Both the position numbers and the translations under genes were made by a program. From Linanthus parryae (taxonomy: Eukaryota; Streptophyta; Magnoliopsida; Ericales; Polemoniaceae): DNA of 64,000 nt. The stretch is from the NCBI GenBank assembly GCA_023055425.1, contig JALGPY010000005.1, positions 89,073,495-89,137,494 of the forward strand. The letters are read 5' to 3'. Shown here one piece after another: positions 21,285 to 33,950 of this stretch; within the stretch, counting starts at the first letter, position 1; every line of letters starts with the position of its first letter. The notes under the pieces are model-generated. The model saw only the letters and a list, made by a program, of their open reading frames with translations, had not been told where the DNA came from and did no database searches.

Positions 21285-23135
21285 ATGAGTAATGTAGGTG
21301 ATGGAGGATTCTCACAGGGAAGAGCAACTAATAGACCTTCACTTTTTTGTGGTGATAACTTTGTGCATTCGAAGACACTGATGAAAATGTTCATCATAGA
21401 TCAAGACATGGAGCTATGGTCTATTTTTTTGAATGGCCCAAACTTGCTCTATACTACTTCTGATGGAATCAGAACTGTCAAATCAGAGGAAGATCTCTTA
21501 GTTACTGAACTGGAAAAGGTATCAAAAAATTACAAAGCTTTGAACTTATTATATTGTGCTCTTAGTGTAGATGAGTTTAACATGATATCCAACGGCAAGA
21601 GTGTAAAAGAGATATGGGATAAGCTAACTATTACTTATGAAGGAACTAGCCAAGTCAAGCAGACAAAGATCAATATCCTTTTGAGACAGTATGCACTTTT
21701 TAAGATGAATTCTAATGAATCCATCAAGGACATAATCATTACAGATATTGTGAACAACTTGGAATCCTTGGGAAAAACTATATCATATGAAGAAAATGTC
21801 AGGAAGATACTTTGAAGTTTGCCAAAGGCTAAATAGGAGCCTAAGACAACTGCAATTGAGGAAGCTCAGGACTTAAGCGTCTTGGAACTTGATGATCTTC
21901 AAGGAAAATTTCTCACTCATGAGATCTCCATGAAGGAGGTAGATGGTGACCTGAGTGACAACATCAAGAACCTGGCACTCAAGGTAAAGGAAAATGAAAA
22001 ATCTCAAAGCCTTGAACATGAGGATGATGATGATGATGATGAAGAAGCCTTAGCCTTGATTCCCAAAGCCTTGGTCAGAATTATGAAAAAGAAGAGAAAC
22101 TTTGGAAACAAGGACTATAACAAGGAAAAATTCCGATCCTCAACCAACAAGGATCAGAAAGTTAAATCTTCTTCACATTCATATAAAAATAAAGTTATGA
22201 ATTGCTATGAATGTGAAGATGCAGATCATCTGTTAAGAGATTGCCCTCAAAAGAAGAAAGGCAGGCAATTTCCTAAGAAAGAAAATGACAACATAAGAAA
22301 GAAGGCCATGGTATCCTCATGGAGTGATTCAGACTCTTCAGACTCAGATTCTGATGAAGAGCAAGACAATCTATGTTTAATGGTTGGATATCAAGAAGAT
22401 CACTCTATAGAGAAGCCAATTTAAGATATGGTAAAGAATCTTTTATCTAGCGCTTTTGATGTATTGCCTGAAATCCTCAAAAGTATATTTTTGAATGATG
22501 TAAGTTAAAGGAATGAGATTGATTCATTGAAAATAAAGGCTCATTAGCAAGAAAAATAAAATTTAAATTTGGTTTGTCAAAACAAATGTCTTGAAGCTAC
22601 TAAGTTGAAAAATGACAGTGACTTCAAAGCCTTGGACAGTAGATTCAAAGCTTTGAAATCACAAGTCAAAGAAGTTGTTGATCAAAACTTTCTTTTAACT
22701 GACAAATATGTTGATCCAAAGAGTCATTCAGATGATTTAGAACAACAGAACACTTCATTGACTAGTAAGCTTCAAGAATCCAAGAAAATTCTTTCAACCT
22801 TTGCTGGCTCAGAACATAAGCTAAATCTTATGCTTGGAGGAAGTATGCATTCTGTATACAAAAGTTGAATTGGTTATAATCTAAATTTTCCAAAAAGAAA
22901 CCAAACCATTTTAAAATCAGGAAGCAGACATTCTCCAAAATGTCACTATTGTGGTAAAATTGAACATGTGAAATTAACTTGCCCCTTTAGAAGGACAAAA
23001 CCTCATATAATGAGGAGCACCTATCCTGATGAGATTAAGGGACAAGTGAAACAGATTTGGGTTCCAAAATGAATTAGACCACCTAAACTGGTTGATTCTG
23101 AGTATGAATCCAAATTCTACACTGGGTCTAATAGC
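21285..23135 (+). pseudogene. gag of element C
   Basis: The start MSNVGDGGFSQGRATNRPSLFCGDNF is the copia gag N-terminus, followed by an UBN2-type region (LEKVSKNYKALNLLYCALSVDEF; EGTSQVKQTKINILLRQY). TGA at about 21813 replaces Arg, and TAG at about 21834 replaces Trp, ending the frame. Reading resumes at 21882 through an acidic run (EDDDDDDEEALALIPKALVRI) and a CCHC knuckle (CYECEDADHLLRDC, about 22202-22243). A coiled-coil-like segment follows (22569-22868), then a second knuckle (CHYCGKIEHVKLTC, about 22942). The last codons before the element B insertion read DSEYESKFYTGSNSL. Confidence 0.85.
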
Positions 23136-23140
23136 CTGTT
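23136..23140. other. Target-site duplication of element B, left copy
   Basis: CTGTT directly precedes B; the identical 5-mer follows B at 55370-55374. The pair proves that B inserted into C. Confidence 0.9.
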
Positions 23141-24649
23141 TGAAAGTGTGTAATGTAGACTAAATACAGGACCTAAATACTCTAGAAGGGGGGGGGGTTG
23201 AATAGAGTATGGAAACTTTTTGCAAAACTTAAAGTTTAACAGGATAGCTTTGTGTGAAACTTGAAATCTCAAGGCCTTGAGATTTTGTAAACAGTTTGAA
23301 ACTCACTAAGGCAAAATTGTAAGCTTCAAGGCCTTGAGCTGTGAACAAAACTAAATAGCTTTTAAACCCTAGTTTGATTTGAGTTGTGTGCAACAGATAA
23401 TAATCAAACAGAAAGGTAAAGAACACAAAGCAATTTACAGAGTTCAGTCCCAATGGACCTAATCTCTGCCTGAGGGATCTAATCCCACCAGGATTGGGCA
23501 AACACTTCTTATTACTCACATAGAAACAGCCCTAGATCTTCAAGCCTAAGTGATTTCCCTTACACCTATACATCTTGTGGTTCCAAACCTATCTAGTTCC
23601 AGCTACTAACTGTTGAGCTAACAAGAACCTCTTGTTGTTCACTTGAACAACCAACCACTAGGTTAAGTGAGGTTTAAGATAATATAGAGATACACAGATG
23701 ACGTACAATTGAAGAACACAGTATAAAGATAAGCTGTTGAAGTCTGGAAGTGTTCTTCAGGAATGACTGGATTGACTTGATCTTCAGAAGTCTGGAATGA
23801 AGATTGAATGATTGTGTGTTTGAATGAATGATCACCCACGAATTTGTCACACCTCTCTGAGTATTCTGCAAGCTCTATCTTCTTTAAAATTCAAACCAGT
23901 CTCTTTTATCCACAGCTGAAACTGATTGAGAGATTTTAGGATCTCAGTTCCTACAAATCCTCCTTCTGTTTTCAACTTAAATTCAAACAGCTTCAGGTGG
24001 ATATCCGTTGGAGTTTGTTGAGATTTCTCCTGCACGTTTAACAAACCCGCAACAGCAAAGAAACACTGCAACAACACAATCCAAACAACTAGCAGTACTG
24101 AGACTGTTTGGTTATACGGTTTCTGATAAAACTGTTTAATAAACTCAGAATAATAATCTGCATATACTCTAAAACACATAAGTCATGAAAAACAAGTTTA
24201 AGACACTTAGAAGTGAGTAAATAATCACAATACTAAGAGTTATAACCTGCAAGAAAGAATCAGTCAAGTTCTGTAAAAACTGTCAGTAGCTCAAGGCATA
24301 TCTCAAGGCCTTGGAGCTCTGAACCTGTTTCACAGCATTTCAAAAGTAAGCCCAGATAACTTTGATTCTTCCTGTTCTGAACATCTGCAATTGTGTTAGA
24401 TGTATAAATTTTACAAACCACAAATATATACCATAAACCACTGATTTGCATAATCAGATATCCAATTCTGCAACACAAAGATGTTAGAATACATAGCAGA
24501 ATAAGCAGTCTCAAGGCTTTGAAAGTTTCTGTCAATCTCAAGGCCTTGAGATGAATAGCAAGACTCTGCTGCTAATGTCTTAGCCTTTTGTCTTTCATCA
24601 CTCATAAACAGTTACCACCCAAAGCACATTCAGGGATCTGGACTCAACA
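23141..24649 (-). repeat. 3' LTR of element B
   Basis: On the minus strand it runs TGTTGAGTC to ACACTTTCA. It contains a G9-10 tract near 23190 and several TCAAGGCCTTGA palindromes, including ATCTCAAGGCCTTGAGAT at 23266-23283. It pairs with 53876-55369, from which it differs at scattered sites and small indels. Confidence 0.9.
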
Positions 24650-25030
24650 ATCTCCCCCTTGATGAAAGACAAAACCTACAGTCTTGTATAGATCTTCCTG
24701 CCACTCATAAGAAAAAATTAAATAACCACAATCTACAGATAAAATACATACTGAACCCAAACAGATAACTAGGAGAGAGAGTAAATATTACAAAATACCA
24801 CAGAAATAAAAATTAACCCAAAATATAACTAAAGGCCAACTCTTATTATTTAATGAATACTGCAAACAAAACCAAAACACAAATACATTCTCCCCCTTTT
24901 TGACTTTCATCAAATAAGGTTGAAGAAATGTAGGATCATTACTCAGTGTTTAAAAGAAAACTTAAAACAAAAACTAGTTAAAAAGTCAAGGACTTGAGAC
25001 GGAAAAGATAGAAGAGAATGAGAAAGATGG

Positions 25031-26827
25031 TCAAAGCTTTGGCAGTCTCTGATCTTCACTTCTTCTTTGATGTCTGGCCTTTCTCTGAGCCTTCCCCAAT
25101 TCTTCCTCACTTGCAGCTTCTTCTGCAGACTGATTGCCTTCTTGTTCAGATTCAACTTCAGTGACCACTTCTTGGATTATCTCATATACTTTCTTCTTAG
25201 CCTGTGCTGAATCTACCTCTGTAGCTGCATCAACACATGTGTCTTCATCAGCATCTTCCTCATCAGTTTGCTCAAACAAGTCTTTTGAAGCTAGCACCAC
25301 TGGAATTGGCTTCTTCTTCTTCTTCTTCAGAAACTCTCCTAGCTTCTCTTCTGAATCCACACTGGTGTCATGACTAGTAGCAGAAGGTATCTTCTCCAGA
25401 TTCAAGCCCTTGATGACAACATCTAAGTTCCCATTCATAGTATTCATCAAACCCTTGAACTGATGAAATTCAGTTGACAAGTCAAACAACCTTTGCCTGA
25501 GATCCTCAATCTCAACTTGCTGATCTTCTAATTTCTCAATCAGCAGAGAGTAATCCTCATTGGCTTGTCCTTTTCCAGATGTAGTCCCCTTAGGCTTCAC
25601 AAACTCCTTCTCAGCAAGTCCCTCCTTTGCCAAATCAGAATATAATTTTCAATGCCCTTTCCCAGTCTGAACCACCCCAATCCTCTGAAGTGCAATCTCA
25701 TCTATCAACCCAAATCCTCCAGTAATATTTTCTAACCCTTCCACAGGCACATCAAAATACTCAAAGAAAAGAGGTAACAGGTTGGCATATGGAAGAGGAT
25801 GGTTTTTAGTCCTAGTTGCACAATAAATCATGTGCTCCATCACAACTGTAGGCAGGTTTATCTCAAACCCTTGAAATATCAGATACATCAAAATCAGAAC
25901 TTTATCAGTTACCAGCTCTCTTGAGTTATCCCTGGGAACTACACTCCTCATCAAAATATTAAACAAAATCTTGGCTTCACAGTTGAGCACAGAGTGTGTC
26001 AACTGTTTTGGACCAGAGGGAACACCCTCAACAAAGAACATCTCCTTTGCCTTATCTAAACACTCCTTCCTATCAGGATAATCTCCAACATTGTATTTCC
26101 TAGGAATACCCAAGACTTTGGCAAAAGTCCTATGATCTAACCTCAAATCCACACCAGCCACTTTAGATGTTAAAACCATTTTCTCATCACCTTCAGACAC
26201 CAAGTTCAGATAAAATAACCTAGTTAACCTAGGATAAGCCTTTGAACTAGGATTTAAAACTTTCCAAACAGCAGTTTCCCTCAATTTTCTCATGCATTCT
26301 ATGTCCAGTTTATCCAACAACTCATCATAAATCATACTACAGAAAGCCACTTTAGATGATGCATACCCTTGCATCCAAACTGTTCTAACTTCAGAACTAA
26401 TAAACCACTCAGTTGGAAGTACATTCTTACCTTGATATCCTCTCTTAGTTGCAGCAGCAACTTGCTTAACCCTAGTCTTCTTCTCAGAGGGTTTGGCCTT
26501 CTCTTGTACTTCTTTAGTTGATTTCTTCTGGCTCTCCTGAGTTGACTTCCCTTTTTCCTCTTCAGTAGCCTTTTTCTTTTCTCCCCCTTTCTCCTTCTCT
26601 GACCTAGGTTGATCACCACCCTGAGTCTCCTGTTGTGGATCAACACTTGAACCGTCATCTCCCTTCTCTGTCCTTGAATTCTTTGCAGGAGGAGTATCCT
26701 CATGCAAACTTTGAGTGTTTTCTGAATCTGAATCAGAAATCACTATCTTCTCCTTCTTGTTTGCTCTCTTCTTGGATCTTCCAGAGGGCTTCCCCTGTTG
26801 CTGAATTCTGGCTGATTTGCGCTCCAT
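25031..26827 (-). pseudogene. Extra sense ORF of element B (putative plant transposon protein domain), one nonsense codon
   Basis: The reading frame of about 598 codons starts MERKSARIQQQGKPSGRSKK at 26827. Its N-terminus is Lys/Glu-rich and nuclear-signal-like (to about residue 130). A globular core follows (WMQGYASSKVAFCSMIYDEL; AYPRLTRLFYLNL; DHRTFAKVLGIPRKYNVGDY; PKQLTHSVLNCEAKILFNIL), resembling the domain annotated as putative plant transposon protein. After a single TGA at about 25646-25648, the same frame continues into a coiled-coil segment (KLEDQQVEIEDLRQRLFDLS) and an acidic, Glu-rich tail to 25031. Apart from that stop it is open. It lies 454 bases beyond the RNase H stop, before the polypurine tract, the place where some plant copia elements carry an envelope-like gene. 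No transmembrane segment is visible, so an envelope role is not supported. Confidence 0.8.
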
Positions 26828-27281
26828 TTTAGGTTTAGAATTTTGAGAAGAGAATGTGATTGAGAGGATTTGAGAGAGAGAGAGAGTAGTCGCAGAAAAT
26901 TGGAAGAGAATGTGAAGAAAAAGCCCTGACTTTCAGCTTAAGTAGGTTGAGAGGATGAGTCATAAAAGGACTCTGCAATATCTACATGCAAAAATAGGAT
27001 CTTGAAAAATCTTTTTGGGATATTTTACAAAATTCTCTGAGTATTTCAAATATTATACAGTTATCTAAACAGATAAGATATAATATTAGATGATCCAATT
27101 TTTTTTTTTTTTAAAATATTGCAGATATTATCAAGACCTGGAGGACAATCTCAAGGCCTTGAGATTTTCTGCAGTTTGAGAAACTTCAAAGCTTTGAGTT
27201 ATACTTTCAAGGCTTCAGAAAGTATAATCTCAAGGCTTTGAGATTCCAACACATATACACATATAGGTACTAATACTCCCC
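26828..27281. other. Spacer between pol and extra ORF of element B
   Basis: Non-coding leader of the extra ORF. It has GA-rich repeats near 26870-26890, a T-run near 27099, and a cluster of palindromes at 27147-27245 (AATCTCAAGGCCTTGAGATT, TTCAAAGCTTTGAG, CTCAAGGCTTTGAG). Confidence 0.7.
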
Positions 27282-30251
27282 CTAAACCAATGCATCCTTG
27301 TTTAACATCCCCAATTCAAGCCTTAGAGATGAAAACCTATCATCTGGCAATGGTTTAGTGAAAATATCAGCAATTTGCATTGAAGTAGAGATAAAATTTA
27401 AAACAACATCACCTTGTTTAGCATGATCTCTAAGGAAGTGATGTCTCACATCTATGTGCTTTGTCCTTGAGTGCTGAACGGGATTCTTAGAGACTGAAAT
27501 AGCACTTGTATTATCACAATGAATTGGCACATTTCTGAAGTTGTAGCCAAGATCTCTAAGTTGCTGAGCAATCCATAGCACTTGTGAACAGCAAGCACCA
27601 GCTGCAATGTATTCAGCTTCTGCAGTTGATAGTGCTACAGAATTTTGCTTTTTGGAATGCCAACTGATCAATGAAGATCCAAGAAATTGACAGCATCCAG
27701 AAGTACTTTTCCTATCTACTTTATAACCTGCAAAATCTACATCTGAATAGCCACTCAACATAAAATTAGATCTTCTTGGATACCAAAGCCCTAAGTCTCT
27801 GGTTCCATTCAAATATCTAAAAATTATTTTAACTGCAGTTAGATGAATTTCCTTAGGATCTGCTTGAAATCTAGCACACATACAGACACTAAACATAATT
27901 TCAGGTCTGCTACCAGTTAAATACAATAGTGATCCAATCATACCTCTGTATTCCTTCTGATTCACACTCTTACCAGTTGAATCATTGTCTAAAGAGAGTG
28001 ATGAACTCATAGGGGTCTTAAGCACCTTGGACTGTGACATGTTGTACTTATTCAATAAGTCCTTGGTATATTTTCTTTGATGCACAAAAATTCCTTTCTT
28101 CATTTGTAATGTATGAAGTCCAAGAAAGAAATTTAGTTCACCCATTAGGCTCATCTCAAACTCCCTGAACATCAGACTAGAAAACTCTTTTGAAAGAGCA
28201 TCATTAGTAGCACCAACTAATATATCATCTACATAAATCTGAACTACTAACAAATCACTTTGTTGGTGTTTAATGAAAAGGGTTTTGTCTACTAATCCTC
28301 TTCTGAAATTGTTTTCAAGTAGAAATTTTGAAAGTCTGTCATACCAATCCCTTGGAGCTTGTTTCAAATCATAAAGAGCTTTATCCAGTTTGTAAACATG
28401 ATCAGGAAACTTTTCATCTTCATAACCAGGAGGTTGTGCTACAAAAACATTTTCTTGTAAATATCCATTTAGAAAAGCACATTTGACATCCATTTGATAA
28501 AGCTTTATGTGATTGTGAGATGCAAAAGCAAGAAGTATTCTAATAGCTTCTAACCTGGCAACTGGAGCAAAAGTCTCCTCATAATCTATACCTTATTCTT
28601 GATTATATCCTTGAGCTACCAGTCTGGCTTTATTTCTTACCACTTTGCCATTCTCATCAAGCTTGTTTCTGAATACCCATCTGGTTCCAATAACTGACTT
28701 CTATTTAGGTCTGGGAACTAAATTCCAAACCTTGTTCCTTTCAAACTCATTCAGCTCACTCTGCATTGCAATAATCCATTCTGCATCTTCCAGAGCTTCC
28801 TTGGTATTCATAGGCTCAATCAAAGATACAAACGCACTGAAAGCACACAAGTTCTTTAACTGTCCTCTTGTCTGTGTTCCAGTTGATGGATCTGATATAA
28901 TATTGTCAGCTGGATGGTCTGCAAGGTACTTAAACTTTTTTCTTGGTACCCAGGAGTATTCTCCTTCAAGGCTTTGAGTCCTTGAAACAGTAGAGGGAGC
29001 ATCATAGAAAGTTTCAGCTTCTGTCTCAAGGCTTTGAGATTTTGGTTCAGCAGGAGGTTCAAGGCCTTGAGATTCTGCTGATTGATTCTGTACAGCAGTT
29101 TTGCTTTTGTCTTCTTTCACAGCATCATCATCTGATTCATGCTTATTCAAATCTAGCTCTGAAAAACTTTCACTCAGAGAATCTTTAATACTTTCATCAA
29201 AAATTACATGAATGCTGTCTTCCACAATCTTGGTTTTTCTATTATAAACTCTATAAGCTTTGCTAGTTTGAGAATATCCAAGAAATACACCTTCATCACT
29301 TCTAGCATCAAACTTACCAAGATTGTCTCTACCATTATTATGCACACAACAGATACAATCAAATGGCTTAAAATAAGAAACAGTAGGCTTTCTCCCTTTA
29401 AACAGTTCATAGGGAGTCTTTTTCAAAATAGGTCTAATCAAGCATCTATTCAGCACATAATTGGCAGTGTTAACAGCTTCTGCCCATAAAAACTTTGGCA
29501 ACATACTTTCAAGTAGCATGGTTCTGGACATATCCTCTAGTGTCCTATTTTTCCTTTCAACTACTCCATTTTGCTGTGGAGTCCTAGGTGCAGAAAAGTT
29601 GTGTGAAATACCATGCTTTGCACAAAACAAATCAAATTCAAGTTGATCAAAGTCTCTACCATGATCACTTCTAATGGATGCAACAGGTAAGTTTTTCAAA
29701 GTTTGAAGTTCTTTGCACAATTTAGAAAACTCAGATAAAGCTTCAGTTTTGTCTCTGATAAACATCACCCAAGTAAATCTAGAATAATCATCAATTATAA
29801 CAAGCATATACCTCTTACCTTTTGGGTTCTGAACTCTCATAGGACCACACAAGTCCATATGCAGCAATTCTAAGGGTCTAGAAGTACTTACAAAGTTCTT
29901 TGGCTTGAAAGAGCTTCTGGTCTGTTTACCTTGTACACATGCCTTACAAACCTCATCATCTGAAAATTTCTGTGATGGTAAACCTCTTACCAAGTACTTT
30001 GAGATGAGTTTATTCAAAGTATGTATAATAATATGCCCAAGCTTTCTGTGCCAAAGCTTTGAATCTTCCTTCAAGGCCATGAGGCATTTTAGCTTATCAC
30101 CTGCAACACTGTTAGTATTCATAGCATATAGATTGTATGACTTAGGTGCAGTGAGTATGCAATAACCAGATTTCTCATCTTTCACCACACATTTCTCCTT
30201 GTCAAAAACAGCTTTATAACCTTTATCACATAACTGAGAGATACTAAGCAA
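27282..30251 (-). pseudogene. pol of element B: integrase, reverse transcriptase, RNase H
   Basis: The first open block (30251-28701) holds GAG-pre-integrase (LWHRKLGHIIIHTLNKL), the integrase with Asp in LHMDLCGPM, Asp in IRSDHGRDF and Glu in NGVVERKNRTL, and the integrase C-terminal region with SQSLE/SQGLE peptides. A TAG near 28698 and a TAA near 28594 interrupt the RT N-terminus. The second block (28493-27282) has RT MDVKCAFLNGYL, the catalytic YVDD (VVQIYVDDILVG), and RNase H (SWHSKKQNSVALSTAEAEYIA; CDNTSAIS; ADIFTKPLP), ending at 27282. It is copia order: integrase before RT. Confidence 0.92.
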
Positions 30252-31138
30252 ATTATACTTAAGTCCATCTACCAGATAAACATCAGATATAGAATTTGTA
30301 GAACCATTACCAATACTTCATATACTAATGATATTGCACTTTGCTTTGTCACCAAGTGTAATTTTTCCTCCAGATTTCTCTGTAAGTTCAGTAAAAAGAG
30401 ACCTTTTTCCACTCATATGTCTGGAACATCCACTGTCTAATATCCATTTGTGATCTTTCAAGGCCTTGGTGACATCCTGCAAAAACAAATCATTGCCTCA
30501 ACAGGCTATTAGACCAAGTGCAGAACTTTGAGTCATACTCAGAATCAGCCATATTAGGTGGCCTAATTCCTTTTGGAACCCAAATCTGCCTAACATGTCC
30601 CTTAAGCTGATAAGGATAAGTATTCCTCATAATATGAGGTTCTGATCTTCTAAAGGGACAAGTTAATCTGACATGACCAATTTTTCCACATTAATGACAT
30701 TTTGGAGAATGTCTGCTACCAGATTTGACAAAAGTAGTTTGGCCTTTCTTTGGAAAATTTGGATTATAGCCAATCCCACTTTTATGCATTGATTTCAGAC
30801 TTCCTCCAAGAATGAGATTAGATTATGTTCTGAGCCTGTAAACTTAGCTAGGACCTTCTTGGACTCATGAAGTTTCTCAGTCAAAGTACAGATCTGTTGT
30901 TCTAAATTCTCAGAATGAGCTTTTAGATCAGCATATCTTTCAGTTAAAAGAGTGTTTGATCAACAACCTCTTTTATCTGTGCCTTCAAGACTTTGAACCT
31001 GCTGTACAAGGCCTTGAAGTCTTTTTCCATATTTGTCTTAGAAACTTCAACAGTTTTGTTTGAAAATACTAGGTCCAGGTTTTCTTTTACCTGCTCATGA
31101 ACTTTAATCTTTAAAGCAGAAATCTCATTTCTATAACT
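30252..31138 (-). pseudogene. Element B: gag 3' part, second zinc knuckle and protease, degenerate
   Basis: The minus strand reads a knuckle-like PKCH-stop-CGKIGHVRLTCPF near 30690 (TAA for Tyr), then WVPKGIRPPNMADSEYDSKF. Further on it reads the phrase around SRHMSG that follows the protease active site in element C (HKWILDSGCSRHMSG). At least two more stops lie near 30300-30500. Confidence 0.7.
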
Positions 31139-31483
31139 CTATTCATTCGAAAACATACTTTTAAGAATTTCAGGAAGTACATCAGATGGACTAGCAAGTA
31201 ATTTTTTTACCATGTCTTCAATGTGTCTGTCTGATGAACTTTCCTCATTATGCTTAGCCATGAAGCATAAGTTTGCTTGCTCTTCTTCTGTGTCTGAATC
31301 ACTTGATAAATCAGAATCACTCCTGGAAGCCATCATGGCCTTCTTCCTTCTGTTGTCACCATCTTTTTTCTGAAAGTTTCTGTTCTTCTTCTTTTGTGGA
31401 CAGTCCCTTACTAAATGATATGCATCACCACACTCAAAGCAATTCATTACTTTAGTTTTATGTGACTGTGATGAAGATTTACC
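31139..31483 (-). pseudogene. gag of element B, second piece (zinc knuckle)
   Basis: It continues the gag that stops at 52943-52948 after element A inserted. It reads KSSSQSHKTKVMNCFECGDAYHLVRDC, a CCHC knuckle, then KKKNRNFQKKDGDNRRKKAMM and an acidic tail, ending FSNE-stop at 31139. The first 15 or so residues of the apparent ORF starting at 31606 come from the LTR of A and are not gag. Confidence 0.88.
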
Positions 31484-31666
31484 TGTAGGGTTTTGATTCA
31501 TGGATCGCGCAAACGGAAGCATAATCAAACAAATAGCCATGCAAAACCCTCCAAGGATCACAAGTCTAGATGCATAACGATAGTGAAGGTAAGAAATCAT
31601 AAACACACCTTTGGGTTCTCATTGATGACTTCAAACGCGAATAGTGTCACGTTCTCTATAGTTGAT
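31484..31666 (-). repeat. Left LTR fragment of element A
   Basis: The fragment from TGTAGGGTTTTGATTCATGG to CTATAGTTGAT is nearly identical to the first 183 bases of the LTRs at 44423 and 51508. It is cut by the LTR start of element G at 31667. Confidence 0.92.
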
Positions 31667-33766
31667 TGTTAAGGAACGTAAATTTCACATTTTAGTATGT
31701 TAACGAACTCTTCATAACTTGCTAATATGTGTAATTTATCTATTTTATCTCTCTTTCTAGACTTATGCTTGTTTTCGTAGTTTTGGTTGTTTTTCCCTAA
31801 TTTTGTAGGTGAAGACGTGCTTTAAAACGCAAGAGGCGAGCTAGGGGGAGCTTAAACGATGAATTTGAAGAATAGTTGAAGATTTAAAGGCTTATTTGAA
31901 GACAATTTAACGGAAAAAGGGAGCTAAATGCAAATTTATAAAGGTCTAAAGGGCTGCAGTGAAGGGTTATTAACGGAGTTGGGGTGTTTTTGATATTTTC
32001 CAAACCTTTTGAAGAAGGAACGGGGTATTTTAAAACATATCAGCAAAAGAGGGGGGAGCCGAGTGTAATATCGTCAAAACAGCTAAGGATACACGTCTTC
32101 TTCCTCTTCCTCGCGACCAACACACGCAGGAAGCCATTGAAGCTTCGACCGAAGCTTCCTCCACCCTCAAAACCGACCCAAAACTTCACCAAATCGCGTG
32201 AAACCGGTCCCAATCTTCTCCTTGTCCAACCCTCTTCCTAACCCACTGCTCAATTCGGCCCAAGAACAACCCAAACGAAAAGCCCCAAATCAAACCTAGG
32301 GTTCATGAGCTCTACAAATCAACGATTCAGAGGTCTTGGGATGAATTGGACGACTTAGATACATTCTTGCAGGCCAAGGAAGCTCAAAGACAAGGCTATA
32401 TAAACAAAGCTTGAGAAATCACAGCTTCTCCTGACATACCCGACGGATTCTACAGTGCTGTGTTTTGGGTTTCGTTTTCTCCTCTCTCTCTCTCTCTGAT
32501 TTCGCCTTCTTCTGGGTTGTTCTTGAGCTCTCTAAGGGCCAAGAACGAGAAAGAGGAAGAGAGGGAGAGAGGAGGACGGATTTGAGTCCGATTTTGGACG
32601 AATTTTGACACTGTTTTGCTGCTGCGATTGAGCACTGTTATGCTCTGTTTTGGTGTTGCTGCTGCTGTGTTCTTCACTATAGCATAGCAGCAGCAGCTTG
32701 ATTTGGGTAGTTGCTTCACAATTACAAGCTTAGTTTGGTAGTTTCATCATTTTGATAGCTTAGCTTTGTGTTTTGGCTATTTTTGTTCTTAGTTTTGTGT
32801 ATTTGAAACAAGTGTTTGGGATTGAATTAGTGAAAAGTGTATTGGTGCTCTCAAGTATGAATTCAAGTTTTGATTATTGAAAGTTAAATTTCTCTCAATC
32901 TCTCTTGAATTTTCTATTATGTCTAGCTAATTCAATTGCTTGGGTGATTTGGGATTATCTAGTGTCTAAATCTCCATATTGTTTCAAGTTGAACTTCAAG
33001 GATGAATGGGTTGAATTGGGTTCACTTGAATGCTTAGTGCAATATTTAGATTTCTCTTGTTGAAGTATTTGATGCATTGAATAGGTAGATGTGCGAATAC
33101 TTTTGACGTGTTTGATTTGAAGTTGCATTTGAGTGAGAGGAACTCGTCAATCCTAACTTTGAGAAACCAAGTTCTAGTTAGGTGATTTGAGTGAGAATTT
33201 ACAAATCTCATTTGTTGCTTGATCTTTCATGTGGAAACATCTATGTGTGTTTACATATGGTTGATGCTTGAAACACTTGAAATTTGGAGAGTCTCATTTG
33301 AATAGCCTCTTTAGTGCTTGAGTAGCGTGTTGGATTTACACACTTCTCTTGTCGCGAGTTGGATTGTATGAGCAATCACTTCTTGAGATACTTGTCTTGT
33401 GGATTGACACATGCGAATTTGAGAACCGGGCTTGAATGTAAAAGGAGGATTGGTCACTAGAGAAACCGATGATCCCTAGCCCCTCATTACTTGGTATTTC
33501 GCTTAGTTTCTTGAATCGTAGCTCTAGTAGTCGTTTACTTTGTTCTTAAACTCAAACCTCAAACTTGCTCCATCAATTGATTTTGGTGGATTTGAATAGC
33601 TTGGCAAGCTTTAAAGCCATTAAGAGTTTGTGTTTCTTGCTTTAGTTTGTCGTTTTCTAGTTTTGCAAGTCATTGTCTAAACCTCCTCTCCTTGTGGAAA
33701 TCGACCCCGTTCTTACTCGGGTACTACTTAGAACGATATTCTTATACTTGGGAATTATCGCGAACA
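31667..33766 (+). repeat. LTR 1 of element G
   Basis: 2100 bases, nearly identical to 37312-39411. A CT-rich region with a TATATAAACAAAGCTTGA block near 32397-32415 is a plausible TATA promoter. Short ORFs inside are not shared with known proteins. Confidence 0.9.
32397..32405 (+). promoter_or_regulatory. Putative TATA box in the LTR of element G
   Basis: The CTATATAAAC sequence is the only good TATA match in the central LTR, and it is conserved at 38041-38049 in LTR 2. Transcription would start about 30 bases downstream, placing the R region in the CT-rich stretch. This is an inference from sequence only. Confidence 0.4.
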
Positions 33767-33772
33767 AGTTTT

Positions 33773-33790
33773 TGGCGCCATTGCCGGGGA
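33773..33790 (+). other. Primer binding site of element G (copy 1)
   Basis: TGGCGCCATTGCCGGGGA, the gypsy Athila/Tat-type site. Copy 2 at 39418-39434 has G for A (TGGCGCCGTTGCCGGGG), the usual form. Confidence 0.8.
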
Positions 33791-33950
33791 GAGGCTAGGC
33801 TTTAGATTTGATTTGCTTTCTTAGTTAGTTTGTTAGTAGTTTGTTTTTGACATTTTTCTAGTTGCTTGTGCTTACTTAAGCTTGTGAGATTCAAGAGGGC
33901 TTGTGACATTCATCAAGTACCTCTCATCTACTTGCTTGAAAAAAAAAAAA

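Noticed and set aside
25031..26827. Envelope gene, or an endogenous virus
   Set aside because: No signal peptide, transmembrane helix or glycoprotein motif is seen; the core resembles a plant transposon-associated domain. No pararetroviral coat or movement motif occurs anywhere in the window.
31139..31606. A single 155-residue gag-like gene
   Set aside because: Its N-terminal part is translated from the LTR of element A; only the part left of 31483 is gag of element B.
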